Source: Chionoecetes opilio (lineage: Eukaryota; Arthropoda; Malacostraca; Decapoda; Majidae). Taken from it: a stretch of 64,000 nt of DNA. Location of the stretch: NCBI GenBank assembly GCA_016584305.1, contig JACEEZ010006412.1:62001-126000 (forward strand), written 5' to 3'. Under the pieces are notes generated by a model that saw only the letters and a list, made by a program, of their open reading frames with translations, ran no database searches and was not told the origin of the DNA. Position 1 is the stretch's first letter. The number at the start of each line of letters is the position of its first letter. Of the stretch, positions 43,501 to 58,400 are shown in pieces. The translations under genes were made by a program, and so were the position numbers.

Positions 43501-46287
43501 TTACATTAAGCTATTAAATAGAAGAGTAGGAGGTTATTTATTGTGATATAACGGTATATTGCAAGCGTTTTTCATAGTTTCTTGTAAAGTGTAGCGTTAT
43601 TGTATATATCCAAGTAGTTTTACTTATTATATTGCTATAAACCCATAAAATGTAGTGTTTTCAATGATTTTAGCTAGTTATCAGTGAAGAGTTTTTTTTT
43701 TCTACAAATTAAAGTATATTTCTTAATATCTGTAGATAAATAGCTTTTGATATTTGCTACAACTATATTTTACAAAATTAATAGCTAAAAATATATTCTT
43801 CATGAAATTTAGATATCAATTTTAATCTTAAAAACAATGTTTTTCAAGTATTTTAATGTATTTTTGAAAGGCTAAAAAATGTCGAAATTTGACATTATTC
43901 AGCACTTTTACACTACTATACTTTACAATATTATGAGCTTAAAATATGTATTTTTCATGAAATTTATATATCAATTTTATTCTTAAAAACAACGTTTTTT
44001 CAAGTGTTTTAATATATTTTTGAAGGGCTAAAAAATGTCGAAAATTAACATTATTCTGCCCTTTTTTTGATAGAGAAATTCAAAATGTGGTATTATAGTT
44101 GTTTTCGTTAGAAATTGCTATTTTAAACTACTGTAAGCTTATAATAGGAGTTTGATACTCTATATTGTGATACAATTGTATATTACACGTGTTTTTCATA
44201 GTTTCTTGTTAATTGTGGTGTTATATCATTAATAGAAGGAATTTACCTTATGATAATGCTTTATACCCTCAAAATGTGTTCTTTTCAATGATTTTAGCTA
44301 GTTATCGGTGATATATAGCTGTTTTCCTACAAATTGAAATGTACAATCAATCCTTTTTTTAGAATATTTTGCACCTATAAGTAGCTTACATTACATTAAG
44401 CTAATAAATAGAAGAGTAATAGGTTATTTATTGTGATATAACGGTATATTGCATGCGTTTTTCATAGTTTCTTGTAAACTGTAGCGTTATTGTATATAGT
44501 AGTTTTACTTATCATATTGCTATAGACCCATAAAATTTAGTGTTTTCAATGATATTAGCTTGTTATCGGTGATATATAGCTGTTTTCCTACAAACTGAAG
44601 TATAAAATCCTCTTTTTAGAAGAATTTGCACCTATAAGTAGCTTACATTACATTAAGCTGATAAATAGAAGAGTAATGGGTTAATTATTGTAATATAACG
44701 GTATATTGCATGCGTTTTTCATAGTTTCTTGTAAACTGTAGCGTTATTGTATATATACAAGTAGTTTTACTTATCATATTGCTATAAACCCATAAAATGT
44801 AGTGTTTTCAATGATATTAGCTTGTTATCGTTGATATATAGCTGTTTTCCTACAAATTGAAGTATAAAATCCTCTTTTTAGAATAATTTGCAGCTATAAG
44901 TAGATTACATTACATTAAGCTATTAAATAGAAGAGTAATAGGTTATTTAGTGTGATATAACGTTATATTGCAAGCGTTTTTCATAGTTTCTTGTAAACTG
45001 TAGCGTTATTGTATATACACAAGTAGTTTTACTTATCATATTGCTATAAACCCATAAAATGTAGTGTTCTCAATGATATTAACTAGTTATCGGTGATATA
45101 TAGCTGTTTTCCTACAAATTGATGTATAAAATCCTCTTTATAGAATAATTTACACCTATAAGTAGCTTACATTACATTAAGCTATTAAATAGAAGAGTAG
45201 GACGTTATTTATTGTGATATAACGGTATATTGCAAGCGTTTTTCATAGTTTCTTGTAAAGTGTAGCTTTATTGTATATATACAAGTAGTTTTACTTATCA
45301 TATTGCTATAAACCCATAAAATGTAGTGTTTTCAATGATATTAGCTAATTATCGGTGATATATAGCTGTTTTCCTACAAATTGATGTATAAAATCCTCTT
45401 TTTAGAATAATTTGCACCTATAAGTAGCTTAAATTACATTAAGCTATTAAATAGAAGATTAAGAGGTTATTTATTGTGATATAACGGTATATTGCAAGCG
45501 TTTTTCATAGTTTATTGTAAACTGTAGCGTTATTGTATATATACAAGTAGTTTTACTTATCATATTGCTATAAACCCATAAAATGTAGTGTTCTCAATGA
45601 TATTAGCTATTTATTGGTGATATATAGCTGTTTTCCTACAAATTGAAGTATAAAATCCTCTTTATAGAATAATTTGCACCTGTAAGTAGCTTACATTACA
45701 TTAAGCTATTAAATAGAAGAGTAGGAGGTTATTTATTGTGATATAACGGTATATTGCAAGCGTTTTTCATAGTTTCTTGTAAAGTGTAGCGTTATTGTAT
45801 ATATACAAGTAGTTTTTCTTATCATATTGCTATAAACCCATAAAATGTAGTGTTTTCAATGATTTTAGCTAGTTATCAGTGAAGAGTTTTTTTTCTACAA
45901 ATTGAAATATATTTCTTTATATCTGTAGTTAAATAGCTTTTGATATTTGCTACAACTATATTTTACAAAATTAATAGCTAAAAATATGTATTTTTCATGA
46001 AATTTAGATATCAATTTCAATCATAAAAACAATGTTTTTTCAAGTATTTTAATGTATTTTTGAAGGGCTAAAAAATGTCGAAAATTGACATTATTCGGCC
46101 CTTTTTTTGATAGAGCAATTCAAAATGTGGTATTATAGTTGTTTTCGTTAGAAATTGCTATTTTAAACTACTGTAAGCTTATAATTGGAGTTTGAGACTC
46201 CATATTATGATACAATTGTATATTACACGTGTTTTTCATAGTTTCTTGTTAATTGTAGTGTTATATCATTAATAGAACGAATTTACC
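28523..46287 (+). repeat. AT-rich satellite array, forward arm
   Basis: Three related blocks tile the region. Block A is 262 bp (for example 34,441 to 34,703 and 35,436 to 35,698) and contains CCTACAAATTGAAGTATA, TTACATTACATTAAGC and TTGTATATATACAA. Block B is 156 bp (29,451, 29,607, 29,763) and contains AAAAATGTCGAAATTTGACA. Block S, a diverged A, starts TTGTTTTCGTTAGAAATTGC and contains ATACAATTGTAT and ACACGTG. The order is S, then several A, a junction A, then one to four B, then S again. S starts lie near 28,526, 29,831, 30,691, 32,033, 33,338, 34,224, 35,219, 36,370, 37,663, 38,941, 40,606, 42,436, 44,099 and 46,139, so higher-order units vary from 0.86 to 2.04 kb. Recurring 60-120 codon frames are repeat shadows. 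Confidence 0.97.
38150..45130 (+). repeat. Tandem duplication of a 3.49-kb two-unit block
   Basis: Sequence from about 38,150 to 41,640 repeats at 41,640-45,130. The landmark TTGTTTTCGT is at 38,941 and 42,436 (offset 3,495), and TTCTGCC at 40,561 and 44,054 (offset 3,493). Private variants are shared, such as ATATGGTGATACAATTG, AGCTTTTAATCGGTG and AAACGGAAGAG. The first about 750 bp of the left copy differ by many single-base losses; the rest is almost identical. Confidence 0.9.
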
Positions 46288-46347
46288 ACAATATAGAGTC
46301 TCAAACTCCTATTATAAGCTTACAGTAGTTTAAAATAGCAATTTCTA
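46150..46347. repeat. Orientation switch of the satellite (inverted junction)
   Basis: Forward S sequence runs to AATAGAACGAATTTACC at 46,287. At 46,288 the reverse complement of S begins with ACAATATAGAGTCTCAAACT. The nearest pairing arms are 46,150-46,209 and 46,288-46,347, with a spacer of about 78 bp. Only one base of homology (C) is shared at the joint. Confidence 0.93.
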
Positions 46348-47214
46348 AAGAAAACAACTATAATAACACATTTTGAATTTCTCTATCAAAAAAAGGGCTG
46401 AACATTGTCAATTTTCAACATTTTTTAGCCATTCAAAAATACATTAAAACACTTGAAAAAACGTTGTTTTTAAGAATAAAATTGATACATAGATTTCATG
46501 AAAAAAAACATATTTTAAGCTCATAATATTGTAAAATATAGTTGTGTAAAAGTGCTGAATAATGTCAAATTTCGACATTTTTTAGGCTTTCAAAAATACA
46601 TTAAAATACTTGAAAAAACGTTGTTTTTAAGATTAAAATTGATACCTAAATTTCATGAAAAATACATATATTTTTTAGCTCATAACATTGTGAAATATAG
46701 TTGTGTAAAAGTGCTGAATAATGTCAAATTTCGACATTTTTTAGCCTTTCAAAAATACATTAAAATACTTGAAAAAACATTGTTTTTTTAGAGTGAAATT
46801 GATATCTAAATTTCAAGAAAAATACATATTTTTAGCTATTAATTTTGTAAGATATAGTTGTAGCAAATATCAAAAGCTATTTAGCTACAGATATAAAGAA
46901 ATATACTTCAATTTGTAGAAAAAAACAACTCTTCACTGATAACTAGCTAAACTCATGAAAACACTACATTTTATGGGTTTATAGCAATATGATAAGTAAA
47001 ACTATTTAAATATATACAATAACGCCACAGTTTACAAGAAACTATGAAAAACGCTTGCAATATAACGTTATATCACAATAAATAACCTCTTACTCTTCTA
47101 TTTAATAGCTTAATGTAATGTAAGCTACTTACAGCTGCAAATTATTCTAAAAAGAGGATTTTATACTTTAATTTGTAGGAAAACAGCTATATATCACCGA
47201 TAATTAGCTAATAT

Positions 47215-48745
47215 CATTGAGAACACTACATTTTATGGGTTTATAGCAATATGATAAGTAAAACTACTTGTATATATACAATAACGCTACAGTTTACAAG
47301 AAACTATGAAAAACGCATGCAATATACCGTTATATCACAATAAATAATCTATTATTCTTCTATTTATTAGCTTAATGTAATGTAAGCTACTTATAGGTGG
47401 AAATTATTCTAAAAAAAGGATTGTATACTTCAATTTGTAGGAAAACAGCTATATATCAACGATAACTAGCTAAAATCATTGAAAAGAACACATTTTGAGG
47501 GTATAAAGCATTTTCATAAGGTAAATTACTTCTATTAATGATATAACACTACAATTAACAAGAAACTATGAAAAACACGTGTAATATACAATTGTATCAC
47601 AATATAGTCTCAAATTCCTATTATAAGCTTACAGTAGTTGAAAATAGCAATTTCTAACGAAAACAACTATAATACCACATTGTGAATTTCTCTATCAAAA
47701 AAAGGGCTGAATAATGTCAATTTTCGACATTTTATAGCCTTTCAAAAATTCATTAAAACACTTGAAAAAACGTTGTTTTGGAGAATTAAATTGATTCATA
47801 AATTTCATGAAAAATAAATATTTTAAGCTCATAATATTGTAAAATATTGTTGTGTAAAAGTGCTGAATAATGTCAAATTTCGACATTTTTTAGGCTTTCA
47901 AAAATAATTTAAAATACTTGAAAAAACGTTGTTTATAAGATTAAAATTGATACCTAAATTTCATGAAAAATACATATTTTTAGCTCATAACATTGTAAAA
48001 TATAGTTGTGTGAAAGTGCTGAATAATGTCATATATCGACATTTTTTAGCCCTTCAAAAATACATTAAAATACTTGAAAAAACATTGTTTTTAAGATTGA
48101 AATTGATATCTAAATTTCATGAAATATACATATTTTTAGCTATTAATTTTGTAAAATATAGTTGTAGCAAATATCAAAAGCTATTTAACTACAGATATAA
48201 AGAAATATACTTCAATTTGTAGAAAAAAACCACTCTTCACTGATAACTAGCTAAAATCATTGAAAACACTACATTTTATTGGTTTATAGCAATATGATAA
48301 GTAAACTACTTGTATATATACAATAACGCTACACTTTACAAGAAAATATGAAAAACGCTTGCAATATACCGTTATATCACAATAAATAACCTCTTACTCT
48401 TCTATTTAATAGCTTAATGTAATTTAAGCTACTTATAGGTGCAAATTATTCTAAAAAGAGCATTTTATACATCAATTTGTAGGAAAGCAGCTATATATCA
48501 CCGATAATTAGCTAATATCATTGAAAACACTACATTTTATGGGTTTAGAGCAATATGATAAGTAAACCTACTTGTATATATACAATAACGCTACAGTTTA
48601 CAAGAAACTATGAAAAACGCTTGCAATATACCGTCATATCACAATAAATAACCTCCTACTCTTCTATTTAATAGCTTAATGTAATGTAAGCTACTTATAG
48701 GTGCAAATTATTCTATAAAGAGGCTTTTATTTCATCAATTTGTAG
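47215..48745 (-). repeat. 1.5-kb block duplicated at +4.82 kb
   Basis: Nearly identical to about 52,038-53,566. CATTGTGAATT is at 47,678 and 52,501, and the rare TAATCTATTATTCTTC is at both. Small differences include AAATAAATA versus AAATACATA and a 3-base AAA loss in the second copy. Confidence 0.85.
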
Positions 48746-49451
48746 GAAAACAGCTATATATCACCGATAACAAGCTAATATCATTGAAAACAATAAATTT
48801 TATGGGTTTATAGCAATATGATAAGTAAAACTACTTGTATATATACAATAACGCTACAGTTTACAAGAAACTATGAAAAACGCATTCAATATACCGTTAT
48901 ATCACAATAATTAACCTATTATTCTTCTATTTATCAGCTTAAAGTAATATAAGCTACTTATAGGTGCAAATTATTCTAAAAGAAGGATTGTATACTTCAA
49001 TTACTAGGAAACCAGCTCTATATCACCGATAACTAGGTATAATCATTGAAGAGAACACATTTTGAGGGTATAAAGCATTATCATTAGGTAAATTCCTTCT
49101 ATTAATGATATAACACTTCAATTAACAAGAAACTGTGAAAAACACGTGTAATATACAATTTTATCACAATATAGAGTCTCAAACTCCTATTATAAGCTTA
49201 CAGTAGTTTAAAATAGCAATTTCTAACGAAACTACCTATAATACCACATTATGAATTTCTCTATCAAAAAAAGGGCTGAATAATGCCAATTTTCGACATT
49301 TTTTAGCCCTTCAAAAATATATTAAAACACTTGAAAAAACATTGTTTTTAAGAATAAAATTGATACATAAATTTCATGAAAAATACATATTTTAAGCTCG
49401 TAATATTGTAAAATATTGTTGTGTAAAAGTGCTGAATAATGTCAAATTTCG

Positions 49452-49489
49452 ATGTATTTTTGAAAGCCTAAAGGCTTTCAAAAATACAT
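49452..49489. repeat. Perfect 18-bp hairpin inside a B block
   Basis: ATGTATTTTTGAAAGCCT, two A bases, then its exact reverse complement. Normal B blocks at this position read GACATTTTTTAGGCTTTC, so the left arm is an inverted extra copy of the right arm. A degraded copy sits at 60,242-60,281. Confidence 0.92.
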
Positions 49490-52400
49490 TAAAATACTTG
49501 AAAAAACTTTGTTTATAAGATTAAAATTGATACCTAAATTTCATGAAAAATACATATTTTTAGCTCATAACATTGTAAAATATAGTTGGGTAAAAGTGCT
49601 GAATAATGTCAAATTTCGACATTTTTTAGCCCTTCAAAAATACATTAAAATACTTGAAAAAACATTGTATTTAAGATTAAAATTGATATCTAAATTTCAT
49701 GACAAATACATATTTTTAGCTATTAATTTTGTAAAATATAGTTGTAGCAAATATCAAAAGCTATTTAACTACAGATATAAAGATATATACTTCAATTTGT
49801 AGAAAAAAACAACTCTTCACTGATAACTAGCTCAAATCATTGAAAACACTACATTTTATTGGTTTATAGCAATATGATAAGTAAAACTACTTGTATATAT
49901 ACAATAACGCTACAGTTTACAAGAAACTATGAAAAACGCTCGCAATATACCGTTATATCACAATAAATAACCTCCTACTCTTCTATTTAATAGCTTAATA
50001 TAATGTAAGCTACTTATAGGTGCAAATTATTCTATAAAGAGGATTTTATACTTCAATTTGTAGGAAAACCGCTATATTTCACCAATAACTAGCTAATATC
50101 ATTGAGAACACTACATTTTATGGTTTTATAGCAATATGATAAGTAAAACTACTTGTATATATACAATAACGCTACAGTTTACAAAAAACTATGAAAAATG
50201 CTTGCAATATAACGTTATATCACAATAAATAACCTCTTACTTTTCTATTTAATAGCTGAATGTAATGTAAGCTACTTATAGGTGCAAATTATTCTAAAAA
50301 GAGGATTTTATTCATCAATTTGTAGGAAAACAGCTATATATCACCGATAACAAGCTAATATCATTGAAAACACTACATTTTATGGGTTTATAGCAATATG
50401 ATAAGTAAAAGTACTTGTATATATACAATAACGCTACAGTTTACAAGAAACTATGAAAAACGCATGCAATATACCGTTATATCACAATAAATAACCTCTT
50501 ACTCTTCTATTTATTAGCTTAATGTAATGTAAGCTACTTATAGGTGCAAATTATTCTAAAAAAAGGATTGTATACTTCAATTTGTAGGAAAACAGATATA
50601 TATCACCGATAACTAGCAAAAATTATTGAAAAGAACACATTTTGAGGGTATAAAGCATTTTCATAAGGTAAATTCCTTCTATTAATGATATATACCTACA
50701 ATTAACAAGAAACTATGAAAAACACGTGTAATATACAATTGTATCACAATATAGAGTCTCAAACTCCTATTATAAGCTTACAGTAGTTTAAAATAGCAAT
50801 TTCTAACGAAAACAACTATAATACCACATTTTGAATTTCTCTATCAAAAAAAGGGCTGAATAATGTCAATTTTCGACATTTTATAGGCCTTCAAAAATAC
50901 ATTAAAACACTTGAAAAAACGTTGTTTTTAGGAATAAAATTGATTCATAAATTTCATGAAAAATACATATTTTAAGCTCATAATATTGTAAAATATTGTT
51001 GTGTAAAAGTGCTGAATAATGTCAAGTTTCGACATTTTTTAGGCTTTCAAAAATACATTAAAATACTTGAAAAAACGTTGTTTTTAAGATTGAAATTGAT
51101 ATCTAAATTTCATGAAAAATACATATTTTTAGCTATTAATTTTGTAAAATATAGTTGTAGCAAATATCAAAAGCTATTTAACTACAGATATAAAGAAATA
51201 TACTTCAATTTGTAGAAGAAAAAAAACTCTTCACTGATAACTAGCTAAAATCATTGAAAACACTACATTTTATGGGTTTATAGCAATATGATAAGTAAAA
51301 CTACTTGTATATATACAATAACGCTACACTTTACAAGAAACTATGAAAAACGCTTGCAATATACCGTTATATCACAATAAATAGCCTCCTACTCTTCTTT
51401 TTAATAGCTTAATGTAATGTAAGCTACTTATAGGTGCAAATTATTCTATAAAGAGGATTTTATACTTCAATTTGTAGGAAAAAAGCTATATATCACCAAT
51501 AACTAGCTAATATCATTGAGAACACTACATTTTATGGGTTTATAGCAATATGATAAGTAAAACTACTTGTATATATACAATAACGCTACAGTTTAAAAGA
51601 AACTATGAAAAACGCTTGCAATATACCGTTATATCACAATAAATAACCTCTTACTCTTCTATTTAATAGCTTAATGTAATTTAAGCTACTTATAGGTGCA
51701 AATTATTCTAAAAAGAGGATTTTATACATCAATTTGTAGGAAAACAGCTATATATCACCGATAATTAGCTAATATCATTGAAAACACTACATTTTATTGG
51801 TTTAGAGCAATTTGATAAGTAAAACTCCTTGTATATATACAATAACGCTACACTTTACAAGAGACTATGAAAAACGCTTGCAATATACCGTTATATCACA
51901 ATAAATAACCTCCTACTCTTCTATTTAATAGCATAATGTAATGTAAGCTACTTATAGGTGCAAATGATTCTATAAAGAGGATTTTATACATCAATTTGTA
52001 GGAAAACAGCTATATATCACCGATAACTAGTTAATATCATTGAGAACACTACATTTTATGGGTTTATAGCAATATGATAAGTAAAACTACTTGTATATAT
52101 ACAATAACGCTACAGTTTACAAGAAACTATGAAAAACGCATGCAATATACCGTTATATCACAATAAATAATCTATTATTCTTCTATTTATTAGCTTAATG
52201 TAATGTAAGCTACTTATAGGTGGAAATTATTCTAAAAAAAGGATTGTATACTTCAATTTGTAGGAAAACAGCTATATATCAACGATAACTAGCTAAAATC
52301 ATTGAAAAGAACACATTTTGAGGGTATAAAGCATTTTCATAAGGTAAATTACTTCTATTAATGATATAACACTACAATTAACAAGAAACTATGAAAAACA

Positions 52401-55400
52401 CGTGTAATATACAATTGTATCACAATATAGTCTCAAATTCCTATTATAAGCTTACAGTAGTTGAAAATAGCAATTTCTAACGAAAACAACTATAATACCA
52501 CATTGTGAATTTCTCTATCAAAAAAAGGGCTGAATAATGTCAATTTTCGACATTTTATAGCCTTTCAAAAATTCATTAAAACACTTGAAAAAACGTTGTT
52601 TTGGAGAATTAAATTGATTCATAAATTTCATGAAAAATACATATTTTAAGCTCATAATATTGTAAAATATTGTTGTGTAAAAGTGCTGAATAATGTCAAA
52701 TTTCGACATTTTTTAGGCTTTCAAAAATAATTTAAAATACTTGAAAAAACGTTGTTTATAAGATTAAAATTGATACCTAAATTTCATGAAAAATACATAT
52801 TTTTAGCTCATAACATTGTAAAATATAGTTGTGTGAAAGTGCTGAATAATGTCAAATATCGACATTTTTTAGCCCTTCAAAAATACATTAAAATACTTGA
52901 AACATTGTTTTTAAGATTGAAATTGATATCTAAATTTCATGAAATATACATATTTTTAGCTATTAATTTTGTAAAATATAGTTGTAGCAAATATCAAAAG
53001 CTATTTAACTACAGATATAAAGAAATATACTTCAATTTGTAGAAAAAAACCCACTCTTCACTGATAACTAGCTAAAATCATTGAAAACACTACATTTATT
53101 GGTTTATAGCAATATGATAAGTAAACTACTTGTATATATACAATAACGCTACACTTTACAAGAAAATATGAAAAACGCTTGCAATATACCGTTATATCAC
53201 AATAAATAACCTCTTACTCTTCTATTTAATAGCTTAATGTAATTTAAGCTACTTATAGGTGCAAATTATTCTAAAAAGAGCATTTTATACATCAATTTGT
53301 AGGAAAGCAGCTATATATCACCGATAATTAGCTAATATCATTGAAAACACTACATTTTATGGGTTTAGAGCAATATGATAAGTAAACCTACTTGTATATA
53401 TACAATAACGCTACAGTTTACAAGAAACTATGAAAAACGCTTGCAATATACCGTCATATCACAATAAATAACCTCCTACTCTTCTATTTAATAGCTTAAT
53501 GTAATGAAAGCTACTTATAGGTGCAAATTATTCTATAAAGAGGCTTTTATTTCATCAATTTGTAGGAAAACAGCTATATATCACCGATAACTAGTTAATC
53601 TCATTGAGAACACTACATTTTATGGGTTTAGAGCAATATGATAAGTAAAACTACTTGTGTATATACAATAACGCTACAGTTTACAAGAAACTATAAAAAA
53701 CGCTAGCAATATAACGTTATATCACAATAAATAACCTCTTACTCTTCTATTTAATAGCTTAATGTAATGTAAGCTACTTATAGGTGCAAATTATTCTAAA
53801 AAGAGGATTTTATACTTCAATTTGTAGGAAAACAGCTATATATCACCGATAACAAGCTAATATCATTGAAAACAATAAATTTTATGAGTTTATAGCAATA
53901 TGATAAGTAAAACTACTTGTATATATACAATAACGCTACAGTTTACAAGAAACTATGAAAAACGCATGCAATATACCGTTATATCACAATAATTAACCTA
54001 TTATTCTTCTGTTTACCACCTTAATATAATATAAGCTACTTATAGGTGCAAATTATTCTAAAAAAAGGATTGTATACATCAATTACTAGGAAACCAGCTC
54101 TATATCTCCGATAACTAGGTATAATCATTGAAGAGAACACATTTTGAGGGTATAAAGCATTATCATTAGGTAAATTCCTTCTATTAATGATATAACACTT
54201 CAATTAACAAGAAACTGTGAAAAACACGTGTAATATACAATTGTATCACAATATAGAGTCTCAAACTCCTATTATAAGCTTACAGTAGTTTAAAATAGCA
54301 ATTTCTAACGAAAACAACTATAATACCACATTTTGAATTTCTCTATCAAAAAAAGGGCTGAATAATGTCAATTTTCGACATTTTTTAGCCCTTTAAAAAT
54401 ACATTAAAATACTTGAAAAAACGTTGTTTTGAAGAATTAAATTGATACATAAATTTCATGAAAAACACATATTCTAAGCTCATAATATTGTAAAATATAG
54501 TTGTGTAAAAGTGCTAAATAATGTCAAATTTCGACATTTTTTAGGCTTTCAAAAATACATTAAAATACTTGAAAAAACGTTGTTTTTAAGATTAAAATTG
54601 ATACCTAAATTTCATGAAAAATACATATTTTTAGCTCATAACATTGTAAAATATAGTTGTGTAAAAGTGCTGAATAATGTCAAATATCGACATTTTTTAG
54701 CCCTTCAAAAATACATTAAAATACTTGAAACATTGTTTTTAAGATTGAAATTGATATCTAAATTTCATGAAAAATACATATTTTTAGCTATTAATTTTGT
54801 AAAATATAGTTGTAGCAAATATCAAAAGCTATTTAACTACAGATATAAAGAAATATACTTCAATTTGTAGAAAAAAACAGCTCTTCACTGATAACTAGCT
54901 AAAATCATTGAAAACACTACATTTTATGGGTTTATAGCAATATGATAAGTAAAACTACTTGTATATATACAATAACGGTACACTTTACAAGAAACTATGA
55001 AAAACGCTTGCAATATACCGTTATATCACAATAAATAACCTCCTACTCTTCTCTTTAATAGCTTAATGTAATGTAAGCTACTTATAGGTGCAAATTATTC
55101 TATAAAGAGGATTTTATACTTCAATTTGTAGGAAAACAGCTATATTTCACCAATAACTAGCTAATATCATTGAGAACACTACATTTTATGGTTTTATAGC
55201 AATATGATAAGTAAAATTACTTGTGTATATACAATAACGCTACAGTTTACAAGAAACTATGGAAAACGCTTGCAATATAACGTTATATCACAATAAATAA
55301 CCTCTTACTCTTCTATTTAATAGCTTAATGTAATGTAAGCTACTTATAGGTGCAAATTATTCTAAAAAGAGGATTTTATACTTCAATTTGTAGGAAAACA

Positions 55401-58400
55401 GCTATATATCACCGATGACAAGCTAATATCATTGAGAACACTACATTTTATGGGTTTATAGCAATATGATAAGTAAAACTACTTGTATATATACAATAAC
55501 GCTACAGTTTACAAGAAACTATGAAAAACGCATGCAATATACCGTTATATCACAATAAATAACCTCTTACTCTTCTATTTAATAGCTTAATGTAATGTAA
55601 GCTACTTATAGGTGGAAATTATTCTAAAAAAAGGATTGTGTACTTCAATTTGTAGGAAAACAGATATATATCACCGATAACTAGCTAAAATCATTGAAAA
55701 AAACACATTTTTAGGGTATAAAGGATTATCATAAGGTAAATTCGTTCTATTAATGATATAACACTACAATTAACAAGAAACTATGAAAAACACGTGTAAT
55801 ATACAATTGTATCACAATATAGAGTCTCAAACTCCTATTATAAGCTTACAGTAGTTTAAAATAGCAATTTCTAACGAAAACAACTATAATACCACATTTT
55901 GAATTTCTTTATCAAAAAAAGGGCAGAATAATGTCAATTTACGACATTTTTTAGCCCTTTAAAAATACATTAAAACACTTGAAAAAACGTTGTTTTGAAG
56001 AATTAAATTGATACATAAATTTCATGAAAAACACATATTTTAAGCTCATAATATTGTAAAATATAGTTGTGTAAAAGTGCTGAATAATGTCAAATTTCGA
56101 CATTTTTTAGGCTTTCAAAAATACATTAAAATACTTGAAAAAACGTTGTTTTTAAGATTAAAATTGATACCTAAATTTCATGAAAAATACATATTTTTAG
56201 CTCATAACATTGTAAAATATATTTGTGTAAAAGTGCTGAATAATGTCAAATTTCGACATTTTTTAGCCCTTCAAAAATACATTAAAATACTTGAAAAAAC
56301 TTTGTTTTTATGATTGAAATTGATATCTAAATTTCATGAAAAATATATATTTTTAGCTATTAATTTTGTAAAATATAGTTGTAGCAAATATCAAAAGCTA
56401 TTTAACTACAGATATAAAGAAATATACTTCAATTTGTAGAAAAAAACAACTCTTCACTGATAACTAGCTAAAATCATTGAAAACACTACATTTTATGGGT
56501 TTATAGCAATATGATAAGTAAAACTACTTGTATATATACAATAACGCTACACTTTACAAGAAACTATGAAAAACGCTTGCAATATACCGTTATATCACAA
56601 TAAATAACCTCCTACTCTTCTCTTTAATAGCTTAATGTAATGTAAGCTACTTATAGGTGCAAATTATTCTATAAAGAGGATTTTATACTTCAATTTGTAG
56701 GAAAACAGCTATATATCACCAATAACTAGCCAATATCATTGAGAACACTACATTTTATGGGTTTATAGTAATATGATAAATAAAACTACTTGTATATATA
56801 CAATAACGCTACAGTTTACAAGAAACTATGAAAAACGCTTGCAATATACCGTTATATCACAATAAATAACCTCTTACTCTTCTATTTAATAGCTTAATGT
56901 AATTTAAGCTACTTATAGGTGCAAATTATTCTAAAAAGAGGATTTTACACATCAATTTGTAGGAAAACAGCTATATATCACCGATAATTAGGTAATATCA
57001 TTGAAAACACTACATTTTATTGGTTTAGATTAATTTGATAAGTAAAATTCCTTGTATATATACAATAACGCTACACTTTACAAGAGACTATGAAAAACGC
57101 TTGCAATATACCGTTATATCACAATAAATAACCCCCTACTCTTCTATTTAATAGCATAATGTAATGTAAGCTACTTATAGGTGCAAATTATTCTATAAAG
57201 ATGATTTTATACATCAATTTGTAGGAAAACAGCTATATATCACCGATAACTAGTTAATATCATTGAGAACACTACATTTTAGGGATTATAGCAATATGAT
57301 AAGTAAAACTACTTGTATATATACAATAACGCTACAGTTTACAAGAAACTATGAAAAACGCATGCAATATACCGTTATATCACAATAAATAACCTATTAC
57401 TCTTTTATTTATTAGCTTAATGTAATGTAAGCTACTTATAGTTGCAAATTATTCTAAAAAAAGGATTGTATACATCAATTTGTAGGAAAACAGCTATATA
57501 TCACCGATAACTAGCTAAAATCATTGAAAAGAACACATTTTGAGGGTATAAAGCATTATCATAAGGTAAATTCCTTCTATTAATGATATAACACTACAAT
57601 TAACAAGAAACTATGAAAAACACGTGTAATATACAATTGTATCACACTATAGAGTCTCAAACTCCTATTATAAGCTTACAGTAGATTAAAATAGCAATTT
57701 CTAACGAAAACAACTATAATACCACATTTTGAATTTCTCTATCAAAAAAAGGGCTGAATAATGTCAATTTTCGACATTTTTTAGCCCTTCAAAAATACAT
57801 TAAAACACTTGGAAAAACGTTGTTTTTAGGAATAAAATTGATACATAAATTTCATGAAAAATACATATTTTTAGCTCATAACATTGTAAAATATAGTTGT
57901 AGCAAATATCAAAAGCTATTTAACTATAGACATAAAGAAATATACTTCAATTTGTAGAAAAAAACAACTCTTCACTGATAACTAGTTCAAATCATTGAAA
58001 ACACTACATTTTATGGGTTTATAGCAATATGATAAGTAAAACTACTTATATATATACAATAACGCTACAGTTTACAAGAAACTATGAAAAACGCTCGCAA
58101 TATACCTTTATATCACAATAAATAACCTCCTACTCTTCTATTTAATAGCTTAATATAATGTAAGCTACTTATAGGTGCAAATTATTCTATAAAGAGGATT
58201 TTATACATCAATTTGTAGGAAAACAGCTATATACCACCAAATAACTAGCTAATATCATTGAGAACACTACATTTTATGGTTTTATAGCAATATGATAAGT
58301 AAAACTACTTGTATATATACAATAACGCTACAGTTTACAAAAAACTATGAAAAATGCTTGCAATATAACGTTATATCACAATAAATAACCTCTTACTCTT

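Noticed and set aside
29278..56313. Recurring 60-120 codon frames (MLNNVKFRHFL.., YKEIYFNL) in the satellite
   Set aside because: They are the same B/A-block junction read again and again. Copies carry frame-breaking indels freely and there is no codon-like constraint.
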